A stretch of 64,000 bases of DNA from Streptomyces iakyrus (GTDB taxonomy: Bacteria; Actinomycetota; Actinomycetes; Streptomycetales; Streptomycetaceae), in the NCBI RefSeq assembly GCF_000717055.1, contig NZ_JNXI01000010.1:1-64000 (forward strand), given 5' to 3'. Of the stretch, positions 48,847 to 57,668 are shown piece by piece. The position numbers were made by a program, and so were the translations under genes. Each line of letters begins with the position of its first letter. Position 1 is the stretch's first letter. The notes below the pieces were generated by a model, which had not been told where the DNA came from, did no database searches, and saw only the letters and a list, made by a program, of their open reading frames with translations.

Positions 48847-49404
48847 TCAGGGCCGGCCCGGCCGGGTGATCATCTCGGTGGTGATCGCCCAGCGTTGGTG
48901 GTCGCGCCAGGCCCCGTCGACGAAGAGCATCTTCGGCGAGAAGCCCTCCAGGCGGAACCCGCAGGCACGGGCCAGGGCGATCGACGCGGCGTTCCCCGGC
49001 TGGACGTTGATCTCCAGCCGGTGCAGCCGCATCGGGCCGAACGCGTATCGCACGACGAGGTCCAGCCCTTCGCGCATCAGCCCGCGCCCGGCGGCGTGCG
49101 CGAAGGCACCGTAGCCCAGCGCCCCGGACTGGAAGCCGCCCTCGACGATGTTGTTGATGTTGATGAAGCCGCCGATGGCCCCGTCGCTCTTTTCGCAGAC
49201 CAGGAACCCGGCCTTGGACGGGTCCTCGATCAGCCGGCCCGCGTAGGCGGTGTAGGCCTGGGCCGTGGTGGGCGGGAAGAGCCACGGGTGGTGCAGGTCC
49301 TTGCTCTCCCGGGCGCGGGCGGTGAACTCGGCACCGTCCTCGTAGGTGAAGTGGCGTATGCCCACCCGGGGGCCTTCGGCGAGGTGGCGGGATGCGTGCG
49401 GCAC
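48847..49404 (-). CDS. GNAT N-acetyltransferase, RimJ/RimL-like
   Basis: The 185-residue GNAT-fold protein has IGGFININNIVEGGFQSGALGYGAFAHAAGRGLMREGLDLVVRYAF, containing the acetyl-CoA-binding motif A (its AAGRGLM part replacing the usual Q/R-x-x-G-x-G/A). It continues LHRLEINVQPGNAASIALARACGFRLEGF, the motif B typical of the RimJ/RimL group that acetylates protein N termini or small molecules. GTG start at 49404. It lies 44 bases downstream of no other gene on its strand and is convergent with the VOC gene. Target unknown. Confidence 0.9.
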   Translation of the reverse strand: MPHASRHLAEGPRVGIRHFTYEDGAEFTARARESKDLHHPWLFPPTTAQAYTAYAGRLIEDPSKAGFLVCEKSDGAIGGFININNIVEGGFQSGALGYGAFAHAAGRGLMREGLDLVVRYAFGPMRLHRLEINVQPGNAASIALARACGFRLEGFSPKMLFVDGAWRDHQRWAITTEMITRPGRP

Positions 49405-49448
49405 CCCGCCACAGTAGCCGCGCCGGCTGTGCCTCCCCAGTCGGGGCG

Positions 49449-51215
49449 TCAGAAGCCGGCGACCGGCAGCCGGAGCACGCCGGTGTTCCGCGGCCCGCTG
49501 ATCACGGTCACGGGTTTGATCCCCCGGTTGCCGAAGTACGCGTCGTCGCTCGCGGCGATCACGAACCGCAGCCGGTGCCCGGCCTGGTACCGGTGCACGA
49601 TGCCGGGCAGGGTGACGGTGAAGCTCTTGGTGACGTCCGGGACGCGGACCGGCGCGACCAGGCGGCGTACCAGGGTGCGGGTGCCGTCGGGGGCGACGTC
49701 GTAGAGCTTGGCGAACAGGACGAGCTTGTCGGCCGCGTCGGCGGAGTTCTGGGTGCGCTCGGCCTCGGGGGAGACCACCTTGAGCGTGGCCCGCGGGGCG
49801 CCGACGACGTCGAGGGGGCGCTTCAGCGGCTCGCTCGTCCAGTCGAGGTAGGTGCCCTTGGTGTCGCGGGGCGGCATCTCCGGCAGGCCGATGAGTCCGG
49901 ACAGCGAGCTTTCCGAATGGCTCGTGGGGGTGAGCCAGTTGGTGTAGCGGCGGCTGCCGGCGGTGACCTCGCCCCGCCGGTCGACGAGGCGGCCGTCGCC
50001 GGAGAGGTACAGGGTGCGGCCGGTGGCGGGGAGACGGCTCGCGGTGGCGTAGGTGCGGTCGGGGTCGGTGATCCAGTCGCGGTGGTAGGCGAAGGCCGGT
50101 CCGGTGTCGACCTCGGCCCGCCCCCGCAGATGGCGGTCGAACCAGGCGAGGACGCGCCGGCCGACGTAGCTGGTCTCCAGATTGCCCCGGGACAGGTCGA
50201 GTTCACCGTCGGCGAGTCCGCCGCTGTGGCCCGAGGACTGCCAGATCATCTTGACGGGCGTGCCCTGGGCCTTGAGCGTCCGGTACGTGGCCGTGGCCTC
50301 GTTGAGGTTGAACAGGGTGTCGGCCTGCCCCTGGACCAGCAGGGTGGGCGTGCGCACACGGTGGAGGTACAACGCCGGGGAGACCCGGTGGGCGAAGGCG
50401 AGCAGCTCGGCGGTGCGGTCGGCCGGGTAACTGCCGGAGTTGAGGGTGTGGACGGTCCGGCAGGCCTCGGTGACGAAGTGCAGGCAGGCCAGGGAGTTGA
50501 TGCGGGACGGGTCGAGACTCGGCTCCAGCAGCGGCTGGCCCTCGCCGATGAGGTAGAAGCCGTTCGTCCACTGCCATTTGAAGGCCCCGGGGACGCCCGT
50601 GCTGCCGGCGGCGTTGTTGGGACTGAGCGAGTAGGCCAGGTCGTTCCAGGTGATCATCGGGACGAGCGCGTCGAGGCGGTGGTCGACGGCGGCCGTGGCA
50701 AGCTGCACGGCGCCGCCGTAGGATCCGCCGATCATGCCCACCCGGGGGTCCCCGGGAGCGTCCCGCGTGATGAAGTCGGCGGTGGTGCCGTCGTCGGCGG
50801 CGCGTTTGCCGCCGAGGAAGTCGACGAGCTGCGAGGCCGCCGCGCCGTCGATGTCCGGGTCGTCGAGGGAGACGAGGCAGCCGCTGCGGCCGAATCCGAG
50901 CCCCGAGTAGACGAGCGAGACGTAGCCGCGTTGCGCGAAGGCCTTGCCGATGGTGCTCGTGGAATTGTCCGATTTGCTGCCGCCGAAGCCGTTCGTGCCG
51001 AGCACGGCGGGTGCCGGGTGGTCGCGGTCCACGCCCGCGGGGCGGTACAGGTCGGCGTCGACGGTGCAGGTCCGGCCGCCGGCCCGGACGGTGAACTTCA
51101 GCGGCGTGAGGGTGTAGGCGTCGGCGGCGGGCGCGGGCGGGGCGAGCGGGACGGCCAGGGCGGCGCCCAGGGCGAGGGCGAGGGGGGCACGGAATCTGGG
51201 TACGCGTCGGGACAC
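49449..51215 (-). CDS. Secreted CocE/NonD (S15-type) alpha/beta hydrolase
   Basis: The 588-residue secreted serine hydrolase resembles X-Pro dipeptidyl peptidase (S15) or cocaine-esterase-type proteins. It has a signal peptide (PRFRAPLALALGAALAVPLAPPAPAAD). The catalytic domain has nucleophile Ser165 in GGSYGG (163-168), Asp in LVQGQADTLFN and His in WQSSGHSGG. A C-terminal jelly-roll domain follows (about 400-585; VVGAPRATLKV...HRYQAGHRLRFVIAASD). GTG 51215 has GGAGG five bases upstream. Two palindromes lie in its promoter region (51251-51290). Confidence 0.9.
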   Translation of the reverse strand: MSRRVPRFRAPLALALGAALAVPLAPPAPAADAYTLTPLKFTVRAGGRTCTVDADLYRPAGVDRDHPAPAVLGTNGFGGSKSDNSTSTIGKAFAQRGYVSLVYSGLGFGRSGCLVSLDDPDIDGAAASQLVDFLGGKRAADDGTTADFITRDAPGDPRVGMIGGSYGGAVQLATAAVDHRLDALVPMITWNDLAYSLSPNNAAGSTGVPGAFKWQWTNGFYLIGEGQPLLEPSLDPSRINSLACLHFVTEACRTVHTLNSGSYPADRTAELLAFAHRVSPALYLHRVRTPTLLVQGQADTLFNLNEATATYRTLKAQGTPVKMIWQSSGHSGGLADGELDLSRGNLETSYVGRRVLAWFDRHLRGRAEVDTGPAFAYHRDWITDPDRTYATASRLPATGRTLYLSGDGRLVDRRGEVTAGSRRYTNWLTPTSHSESSLSGLIGLPEMPPRDTKGTYLDWTSEPLKRPLDVVGAPRATLKVVSPEAERTQNSADAADKLVLFAKLYDVAPDGTRTLVRRLVAPVRVPDVTKSFTVTLPGIVHRYQAGHRLRFVIAASDDAYFGNRGIKPVTVISGPRNTGVLRLPVAGF

Positions 51216-51250
51216 TCGGACCTCCACGGTGAGGGCAACCCGGATACCGA

Positions 51251-51290
51251 CCGGTAGGTACCGGCCGTTGTCATGGTGTGACACGTGTCA
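51251..51290 (-). promoter_or_regulatory. Two palindromes in the promoter region of the CocE-like gene
   Basis: TGACACGTGTCA (51279-51290) is a perfect 12-base palindrome. It lies between a candidate -35 TTGACG (51301-51296) and a poor -10 CACCAT (51278-51273), with 17-base spacing, on the minus strand. CCGGTA-GG-TACCGG (51251-51264) is a second perfect inverted repeat nearer the gene. Either could be a repressor operator. Confidence 0.5.
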
Positions 51291-51345
51291 GGAGCCGTCA
51301 ATCACCGAAACGAGGGTTCTTGACAGGATTTCAGCAGCGGCCCGC

Positions 51346-52278
51346 TCAGCTGAGGGCCGGTTCGTCCAGCGTCAACGTGCCCCTCTCGGCGTCCAGTTCG
51401 GCCCGGACCCCGAGGGGCATGGTCAACGCGCCCTCGCCGTGCCCGAACCCGAACTCCTCCACGACCGGGACGCCCAGGCCGCCGAGCCGGTCGGTGAAGA
51501 CCGCGCGCAGCCCCTCGGGAGGGCCGCACGCCGCCCAGGAGCCGAGCACGATCCCGGCGGCCCCGTCGAGCCAGCCGGTGCGCAGGAGCTGGGTCAGACA
51601 ACGGTCCACGCGGTACGGGCTCTCGCCGACGTCCTCCACCAGCAGCAGCCCGCCCCTCGCCCCGGGGTGGGCGTGCGGGGTGCCGAGGTCGCTCGCGAGC
51701 AGGCTCAGGCACCCGCCCAGGGTGACGCCCCGGGCGCGGCCCGGGACCAGGGCGGTGCCGCCCGGGGGCACGGCCGTCAGGGTCGTCACGGACTCCGGCT
51801 CGAAGAGGGTGGCGCGCAGGTGGTCCTGGGCCCGGGCGTTCTTGAGGAAGTCGACGCCGGCGGCGGCGGGCCCGTACAGGGTGACCAGGCCCAGGCGGGT
51901 GGCGAAGGCCTGGTGCAGGACGGTGACGTCGCTGAACCCGGCGAACACCTTCGGGCCCGCCGCCCGCATCGCCGTCCAGTCGAGCAGGTCGACCATGCGC
52001 TGCGCCCCGTATCCGCCCCGGGCGCACAGCACGGCCGCGACGGACGGATCGCACCATGCGGCCTGGAGGTCGGCGGCGCGCTGCACGTCCGTGCCGGCGA
52101 GGTAGTCCAACTCCCGTTGCCGGTCCAGCGCATGGGGCGCCACGACGGGGTCGAGGTCCCAGCCGCGCAGGATGTCGAGCCCGGCCTGGAGGCGTTCCTC
52201 GGGCACGGGCCCGCTGGGCGCGACGACGGCGACGCGGGCGCCGGGGGCGAGCCGGGGCGGTCGGACGAGCTGGTTCAC
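51346..52278 (-). CDS. LD-carboxypeptidase (peptidase family S66)
   Basis: The 310-residue S66 serine peptidase is of the muropeptide LD-carboxypeptidase (LdcA) type, which removes terminal D-Ala from cell-wall tetrapeptides during recycling. It has VAVVAPSGPVPEERL, AAVLCARGGYGAQRM, GFSDVT (114-119, with presumed nucleophile Ser116), LLLVEDVGE (Glu) and GFGHGEGALTMPLG (His). No signal peptide, so cytoplasmic. GTG start overlaps the upstream S9 peptidase stop (GTGA); it is the last of four overlapping or tightly spaced peptidase genes. Confidence 0.92.
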   Translation of the reverse strand: MNQLVRPPRLAPGARVAVVAPSGPVPEERLQAGLDILRGWDLDPVVAPHALDRQRELDYLAGTDVQRAADLQAAWCDPSVAAVLCARGGYGAQRMVDLLDWTAMRAAGPKVFAGFSDVTVLHQAFATRLGLVTLYGPAAAGVDFLKNARAQDHLRATLFEPESVTTLTAVPPGGTALVPGRARGVTLGGCLSLLASDLGTPHAHPGARGGLLLVEDVGESPYRVDRCLTQLLRTGWLDGAAGIVLGSWAACGPPEGLRAVFTDRLGGLGVPVVEEFGFGHGEGALTMPLGVRAELDAERGTLTLDEPALS

Positions 52279-54239
52279 TTGCTGAGCTCCAGAGTGGGGA
52301 CGCCGGGCGGGTCCAGGCGGAACACCTGGGCATAGAGGGAGAGTTCGGCTTCCAGGGCGCGCACCATGGTCTCCGCCTTCCGGAAGCCGTGCCCCTCCCC
52401 CTCGAAGGCGAGATACGCGTGCGGCACTCTCCGGCCCTCCAGGCGGGCCAGGAACCGCTCGCACTGGACGGGCGGGCAGATCACGTCGTCCAGGCCCTGG
52501 AGCAGCAGGAACGGCACGGCGAGGCGGTCGGCGTGGGCGGCGGGCGAGCGTTCCGCGTACCGGGCGGGCACCTCGGCGAGCGGCCCGATCAGGCCTTCCA
52601 GGTACCGCGACTCGAAGTCGTGGGTCTCCCCCGTGCCCCAGCCGGCCAGGTCCAGGATGGGGTACTTGATGGTGCCGCAGGCGTAGACGTCGGTCGTGGT
52701 GAGCGAGGCAGCCGCGGTCCAGCCGCCCGCACTGCCGCCCCGGACGGCGAGCCGGGCGCGGTCGGCGGTGCCCTCCTCGGCGAGGGCCAGGGCGACGGCG
52801 GCGCAGTCCTCGACGTCGACCACGCCCCACTGTTCGCGCAGCCGCTCGCGGTACGGGCGGCCGTAGCCCGTGGAGCCGCCGTAGTTGACCTCGGCGACGC
52901 CGATGCCGCGCGAGGTGAAGTAGGCGATCTCCAGGTCGAGCACGAGCGGGGCCCGGCCGGTGGGCCCGCCGTGCGCCCAGACGACGTAGGGCGGCAGCTC
53001 GTCGCCGGGCGCGACGCAGCCGGGGTGGTGCGGTGGGTAGATGTGGGCGTGGATGTCGCGCCCGTCGGGGCCGGTGAAGGTGCGGATCTGCGGCTCGGGG
53101 TAGTACGCGGGGTCGACGGCGTCGTCGTGCTCGGCGCCGACGACCCGGGCCCGGCCGGTGCGGGCGTCCAGCTCGACGACCTCGTAGGCGCTGCGCGGGC
53201 TGGCCCCGACGGCGACGACCCGTTCGCCGTGGGCGGCGAGGGTGGGAGTGAACTCGGTCCAGGGCCCGGCGGCGTCGACGACCTCGCCGGTCTCGGGGTC
53301 CAGGATGCCGAGGGCGGTGGCGCCCCGGCCGTGCACGACGGCGATCAGCCCACTGTCCAGCGGCGTGAACCAGCGCGAGCCCAGCTTCCACAGCGCGCCG
53401 CCGAACTCCTCCTCGCGCGGGCACAGTGGCTGTCCGTCGAGGTAGAGGTTCCACCAGCCGGTGCGGTCGCTCGCGTGCAGCAGATGGCCGTCGTGGGTCC
53501 AGTCGGCCTGGGCGATGGACTCGCCGGGGCCGCCCGCCACGGCCCGGGCGTCGCGCAGGGTGCCGTCGGGCGTGACCTCGGCGAGGAGCAGTTCGGTGCC
53601 GTCCCAGGGCATGCGCGGATGGTCCCAGGCGAGCCAGGCGGCCCGCCGCCCGTCGGGCGACAGCTTCGGCCCGGTGACGAACCGGTGCCGGCCGTCGGTG
53701 AGCTCACGGACGGCGCCCCGGTCCCGGGCGGCGGATCCGTCCAGCGGTACGGCGGCCAGGACGCGGCGCACGTCGGTGGGTCCGTCACCCGTGAACTCCT
53801 CCAGCACGCACCACACTTCGCCCCGCTCGGGCCGCAGGAGCGGCTCGGCCCAGCGCAGGCCGGCGCCGACCGAGGACACGGGGGTGAGCGGCCGGGGTTC
53901 GCCGCCCGGCTCCCAGCGGTACAGCCGCTGGTCGGCGAAGTTCACGAACACCACCAGAGGTCCGGTGTCGCCCGCGAGGGCGGCCCACGGGTGCCCGCCG
54001 TACTCGATGACCCGGCTGCGCACGTTCCACGGCGCGGGCAGCAGGGGCTCCTCCCGGCCGTCGGCGTGCCGCCGGACCAGTGTGCGCCGGCCGCCTTCGG
54101 CGGGGCGCGGCTCGGTCCACCACACCTCGTCGCCGACGAAGCCCACGTACTCCGGGTGCCCGTCGTGCGCGGCGGTCAGGGCCGCGTCGATGGGCGAGGG
54201 CCACGCCCCGTAGGCCAGCGTCCGCACCGTCTCCCCCAC
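52275..54239 (-). CDS. S9-family prolyl-oligopeptidase-type peptidase
   Basis: This 654-residue (or slightly shorter) S9 serine peptidase has an N-terminal seven-bladed beta-propeller and a C-terminal alpha/beta hydrolase domain. The catalytic residues are Ser in RGGSAGGWTA, Asp in LQGLDDVICPP and His in EGEGHGFRKAE. This layout is that of acylaminoacyl/dipeptidyl peptidases. It is cytoplasmic, without a signal peptide. GTG 54239 or GTG 54227 may be the start; both have purine-rich sequence very close. It lies a few bases after the M20 gene and overlaps the S66 gene. Confidence 0.9.
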   Translation of the reverse strand: MGETVRTLAYGAWPSPIDAALTAAHDGHPEYVGFVGDEVWWTEPRPAEGGRRTLVRRHADGREEPLLPAPWNVRSRVIEYGGHPWAALAGDTGPLVVFVNFADQRLYRWEPGGEPRPLTPVSSVGAGLRWAEPLLRPERGEVWCVLEEFTGDGPTDVRRVLAAVPLDGSAARDRGAVRELTDGRHRFVTGPKLSPDGRRAAWLAWDHPRMPWDGTELLLAEVTPDGTLRDARAVAGGPGESIAQADWTHDGHLLHASDRTGWWNLYLDGQPLCPREEEFGGALWKLGSRWFTPLDSGLIAVVHGRGATALGILDPETGEVVDAAGPWTEFTPTLAAHGERVVAVGASPRSAYEVVELDARTGRARVVGAEHDDAVDPAYYPEPQIRTFTGPDGRDIHAHIYPPHHPGCVAPGDELPPYVVWAHGGPTGRAPLVLDLEIAYFTSRGIGVAEVNYGGSTGYGRPYRERLREQWGVVDVEDCAAVALALAEEGTADRARLAVRGGSAGGWTAAASLTTTDVYACGTIKYPILDLAGWGTGETHDFESRYLEGLIGPLAEVPARYAERSPAAHADRLAVPFLLLQGLDDVICPPVQCERFLARLEGRRVPHAYLAFEGEGHGFRKAETMVRALEAELSLYAQVFRLDPPGVPTLELSK

Positions 54240-54243
54240 TCTC

Positions 54244-55557
54244 CTAGGCCGTCCGCAGGAACCGGTCGAGTACGCGGACACCGAAGTGCAGCGCCTCGAC
54301 CGGTACCCGTTCGTCGACCCCGTGGAACATGGCCGCGTAGTCGTAGCCGTCCGGCAGCTTCAGCGGCGTGAAGCCGTAGCCGGTGATGCCGAGGCGGGAG
54401 AACTGCTTGGCGTCGGTGCCGCCGGACATGCAGAACGGCACCACGTGGCCCTCCGGCGCGAACTCCTCGACGGCGGCCCGCATGCCCGCGAACGTCGGCG
54501 AGTCCACCGGCGACTGAAGGGCGACCTCGCGGTGGTGGAACTCCCAGTCCACGTCCGGCCCGGTGAGCCGGTCGAGGGTGCTGCGGAACTCCTCCTCGCC
54601 GCCGGGCATGTACCGGCCGTCCACGTGCGCCACGGCCTCACCGGGAATGACGTTGATCTTGTAGCCGGCGTCCAGCATGGTCGGGTTGGCGCTGTTGCGC
54701 AGGGTCGGCTCGACGAGCTTCGCGGCCGGGCCGAGCTTCTCCAGCAGCGCGTCCACGTCGGTGAGGTCGGTCTCGATGCCGTAGAGCGCGGCGAGTTCGG
54801 TGAGGGCGGCGCGGACGGTCGGGGTGAGCCGCAGCGGCCACTCGTGCGCGCCGATCCGGGCGATGGCGCCCGCGAGGTGGGTCACGGCGTTGTCCCGGTT
54901 GACCTTGGAGCCGTGCCCGGCGCGTCCGCGAGCGGTGAGCTTCAGCCAGGCGGTGCCGCGTTCCCCGGCGGCGATCGGGTAGATCTGCCGTCCGCCGCCG
55001 TCGTGGAAGGTGAAGGCGCCCGACTCGCTGACGCCTTCGGTACAGCCCTCGAACAGTTCGGGGTGTTCGTCGGCGAGGAACCCGGATCCGTCCTCGGCGC
55101 TCGCCTCCTCGTCCGCGGTGAACGCGATGACGACGTCCCGGCGGGGCCGGACACCCCGCCGGGCCCAGCCGCGCACGACGGCCAGGATCATCGCGTCCAT
55201 GTTCTTCATGTCGACGGCGCCGCGTCCCCAGACGACCCCGTCGCGGATCTCCCCGGAGAACGGGTGCACGCTCCAGTCGGCGGCCGCCGCGGGCACGACG
55301 TCCAGATGGCCGTGGAGCAGCAGAGCGTCGGCCGCGGGGTCGGTGCCCTCGATCCGGGCGACGACGTTGGTCCGCCCCTGGGTGCGCTCCAGCAGAACCG
55401 GTTCGATCCCGGCCTCGGCGAGCCGTGCGGCGGCGTACTCGGCGGCGGGCCGCTCCCGGCAGTCGCCGCCGCCCCGGTTGGTGGTGTCGATCCTGATGAG
55501 GTCGGACGTGAACGTCACGACCTCGTCCAGCGCGGGCGGGTCCACCTGCTCAGCCAT
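54244..55557 (-). CDS. M20-family metallopeptidase/amidohydrolase
   Basis: The 437-residue M20/M25/M40 zinc hydrolase has metal-site motifs ALLLHGHLDVVPA, WGRGAVDMKNMDAM, AFTADEEASAEDGS and a C-terminal HGVDERVPVE. The insertion domain (about 185-300) supports dimerisation, as in peptidase T/CPG2-type and ArgE-type members. It hydrolyses small peptides or N-acyl amino acids. It overlaps the upstream M55 gene by eight bases. The group suggests a peptide-degrading operon. Confidence 0.92.
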   Translation of the reverse strand: MAEQVDPPALDEVVTFTSDLIRIDTTNRGGGDCRERPAAEYAAARLAEAGIEPVLLERTQGRTNVVARIEGTDPAADALLLHGHLDVVPAAAADWSVHPFSGEIRDGVVWGRGAVDMKNMDAMILAVVRGWARRGVRPRRDVVIAFTADEEASAEDGSGFLADEHPELFEGCTEGVSESGAFTFHDGGGRQIYPIAAGERGTAWLKLTARGRAGHGSKVNRDNAVTHLAGAIARIGAHEWPLRLTPTVRAALTELAALYGIETDLTDVDALLEKLGPAAKLVEPTLRNSANPTMLDAGYKINVIPGEAVAHVDGRYMPGGEEEFRSTLDRLTGPDVDWEFHHREVALQSPVDSPTFAGMRAAVEEFAPEGHVVPFCMSGGTDAKQFSRLGITGYGFTPLKLPDGYDYAAMFHGVDERVPVEALHFGVRVLDRFLRTA

Positions 55558-56383
55558 ACTGCTCCTCCACCGCGGCCGAGACGATCGTGGTGACCGCCTT
55601 GAAGGCGCGGATGCCGTCGTACATGGTCCCGCTCGTGTACGCCACCTTGCGCTCCCCGATCCGGTCCACACCCGGGACGACGGTGGCGGCCATCGCCAGG
55701 TGCTCCGCGTCGAACTCCACGGCCACGGTGAACGGGCCACCGCGCACGGGTTCGTGACGGACCGCTAGCACGGCCGCCTCCTTGGCCGCCGCGCGGATGT
55801 CGGCCGCGGTGCGTCCCGGTGTGCGGCACACCGCCGCGTAGCGCGACACATGGTCCTTCACCGCGACCTTCAGCGCCTCGGGCGCGTAGCCGAGCGCGTC
55901 CTCGCAGGCGACGTCGTCCCCCGTGACCAGCACGACCGGCACCCCGTACTCGGCGACGACATGGGCGTTGAGCAGCCCCTCGCTCGCCCGGACGTCGTTG
56001 AGCCACACGCCGGTGATGGAGTTGGCGAGGTAGGTGTGGGCGAGGACGCCCTCCATGCCGGCGCCCGCGTGGTAGCCGACGAACGCGATGCCGTCGACGT
56101 CGCCGTGCTGCACGCCTTCCACCATGGACAGCGTCTTGTGCCGGCCGGTGAGCAGCTGGGCGCGGTCGTCGAGCTGCTCCAGCAGCAGGTTGCGCATCGA
56201 CCAGTGCGCCTCGTTGATGATCACTTCGTCGGCGCCGCCGTCGTAAAAGCCCCGTACGGCGGCGTTGACGTCGGAGGTGAACAGCGAGCGGCAGCGCTCC
56301 CACTGGGAGGCGCCCGGCACCACGTCGTCAGGCCAGGTGACGCCGGTGGCGCCCTCCATGTCGGCGCTGATGAGGATTCTCAT
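55550..56383 (-). CDS. M55-family D-aminopeptidase (DppA-like)
   Basis: The 277-residue enzyme resembles Bacillus DppA, a zinc D-aminopeptidase that releases D-Ala from peptides. The metal ligands are present: Asp8 and Glu10 (SADMEGATG), His60 (EAHWSMRN), His105 (GYHAGAG) and a Glu near 135, matching the reported Asp8/Glu10/His60/His104/Glu133 pattern; a His at 116 is the likely catalytic one. It is the first gene of the peptidase operon, with start ATG 56383 (weak RBS). It is coupled to M20 by an eight-base overlap. Role: use of D-amino-acid peptides, perhaps from cell-wall turnover. Confidence 0.93.
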   Translation of the reverse strand: MRILISADMEGATGVTWPDDVVPGASQWERCRSLFTSDVNAAVRGFYDGGADEVIINEAHWSMRNLLLEQLDDRAQLLTGRHKTLSMVEGVQHGDVDGIAFVGYHAGAGMEGVLAHTYLANSITGVWLNDVRASEGLLNAHVVAEYGVPVVLVTGDDVACEDALGYAPEALKVAVKDHVSRYAAVCRTPGRTAADIRAAAKEAAVLAVRHEPVRGGPFTVAVEFDAEHLAMAATVVPGVDRIGERKVAYTSGTMYDGIRAFKAVTTIVSAAVEEQYG

Positions 56384-56457
56384 GACGAGCCGTCCGGGGC
56401 GGAGATGTTCATGGTTCGTCACGTTACGCGCTGCGGGCGCAACCGGCTACGAGGTGG

Positions 56458-57555
56458 TCACCAACGGATCGGCAGGTCGGCGACGAACGCGGTGAGGCGG
56501 TCGGCCAGCAGCCGGTGGTCGCGGGCCGAGTAGTGCCAGTGGCAGCCGGTGTGGTCCAGGCCGGTGGGGTCGAGGGGCCAGTAGCGGACCCCGCGGTCGC
56601 CCGCGGCGGTGCGTTCTTGGACGACGTGCTCGACATGGCCGGCGAACGGGCCCGTGCCCGCGGCCAGGATGGTGGTCGCGGGCCCGTAGCGCTTGCGCAG
56701 CTTGGCGAGGAAGGCGCCGTAGGCGCTGCGGTAGGCGGCGGCGAGGCTCTCGTCCGTCCAGGGCTCGCCCGGGTTGACCGGCGTCGAGAAGTCGTTCGTG
56801 CCGAGGTGGACCACCACCAGCCGCGGGCGCCAGGTGCCCGGGTTCTGCCAGACGTCTCCCGGCACGTTCAGCAGCGCGCGGTCGTAGAAGGTGCGGTAGT
56901 TCACCTCCGGGGAGCCGCCGTTGTAGTTGCGCACCATGCCCTGGCCCGAGTACGCGTTGATCTGGTAGTCGGCGCGCAGCTTCCGGGCGGTGAGGGCGCC
57001 GTAGCTCACGTCGGCGTTGGTGGTGCGCTTGAGCTGCTCGCCGTCGCAGTCGCGGGAGGCGGAGAGGTTTCCGTAGCCGGCCGTGAGGGAGTCGCCGATG
57101 AACTCGATCTGGCGGCTGCGGGCGGCGGGCCTGGCCAGGACGGCGCCGCCGGGTGCGGCGACGAAGCCGCCGAAGGCACTGGTGCTCCACGGGGTGTCGT
57201 TGCGCTTGACGAGCCGGACGGTGTGCGCGCCTTCGCGCAGGCCCCTGACCCAGTGGGTGGTCTTCCCCGGCGCGGTGAGGGTCGCGACGGTGACCCCGTC
57301 GACCTGGACGTCGTAGTCGGCGGCCGGGTCGTCGAGCACGACACCCACGCCGGTGCCCCGGACCCGGCCCTCGAAGTAGACGCCGGGCCAGCTGTACTGC
57401 AGCACGTCACCGGCGTCCTTGACCCGTCCGGCGGTGTGCACGCCGTCCTGTACCCCGCGCTGGTCCGGTGCGGCGGCGGTCGTGACGGCCGCTGTGCCGA
57501 CCAGCACGGTCGACACCGCCGACGCGACCAGCGTCCGCAACCAGGGCATGGGCAT
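56458..57555 (-). CDS. Secreted SGNH esterase, CE2-like
   Basis: The 365-residue exported esterase resembles carbohydrate esterase family 2 acetyl esterases. It has a signal peptide (VASAVSTVLVGTAAVTTAAAP), an N-terminal beta-sandwich (about 40-140) and a C-terminal SGNH hydrolase domain. The latter has nucleophile Ser156 in GDSLTAGYG, Asn in HLGTNDF, and an Asp-x-x-His-like end (LDHTGCHWHYS). CE2 enzymes deacetylate xylan and other acetylated glycans. GGAGGACAGCC precedes ATG 57555. It could aid use of plant polysaccharides with the GH74 enzyme at 426-3080. Confidence 0.9.
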   Translation of the reverse strand: MPMPWLRTLVASAVSTVLVGTAAVTTAAAPDQRGVQDGVHTAGRVKDAGDVLQYSWPGVYFEGRVRGTGVGVVLDDPAADYDVQVDGVTVATLTAPGKTTHWVRGLREGAHTVRLVKRNDTPWSTSAFGGFVAAPGGAVLARPAARSRQIEFIGDSLTAGYGNLSASRDCDGEQLKRTTNADVSYGALTARKLRADYQINAYSGQGMVRNYNGGSPEVNYRTFYDRALLNVPGDVWQNPGTWRPRLVVVHLGTNDFSTPVNPGEPWTDESLAAAYRSAYGAFLAKLRKRYGPATTILAAGTGPFAGHVEHVVQERTAAGDRGVRYWPLDPTGLDHTGCHWHYSARDHRLLADRLTAFVADLPIRW

Positions 57556-57668
57556 GGCTGTCCTCCGCGGGGGCGAGGCAGGTGCACGGGGCGGAAAGGA
57601 GTGACCGTACACCGACAATCTGCCGCCCACCAGACCACACCTCGGCCCCGTGCCCCGGACCGCTCGAT

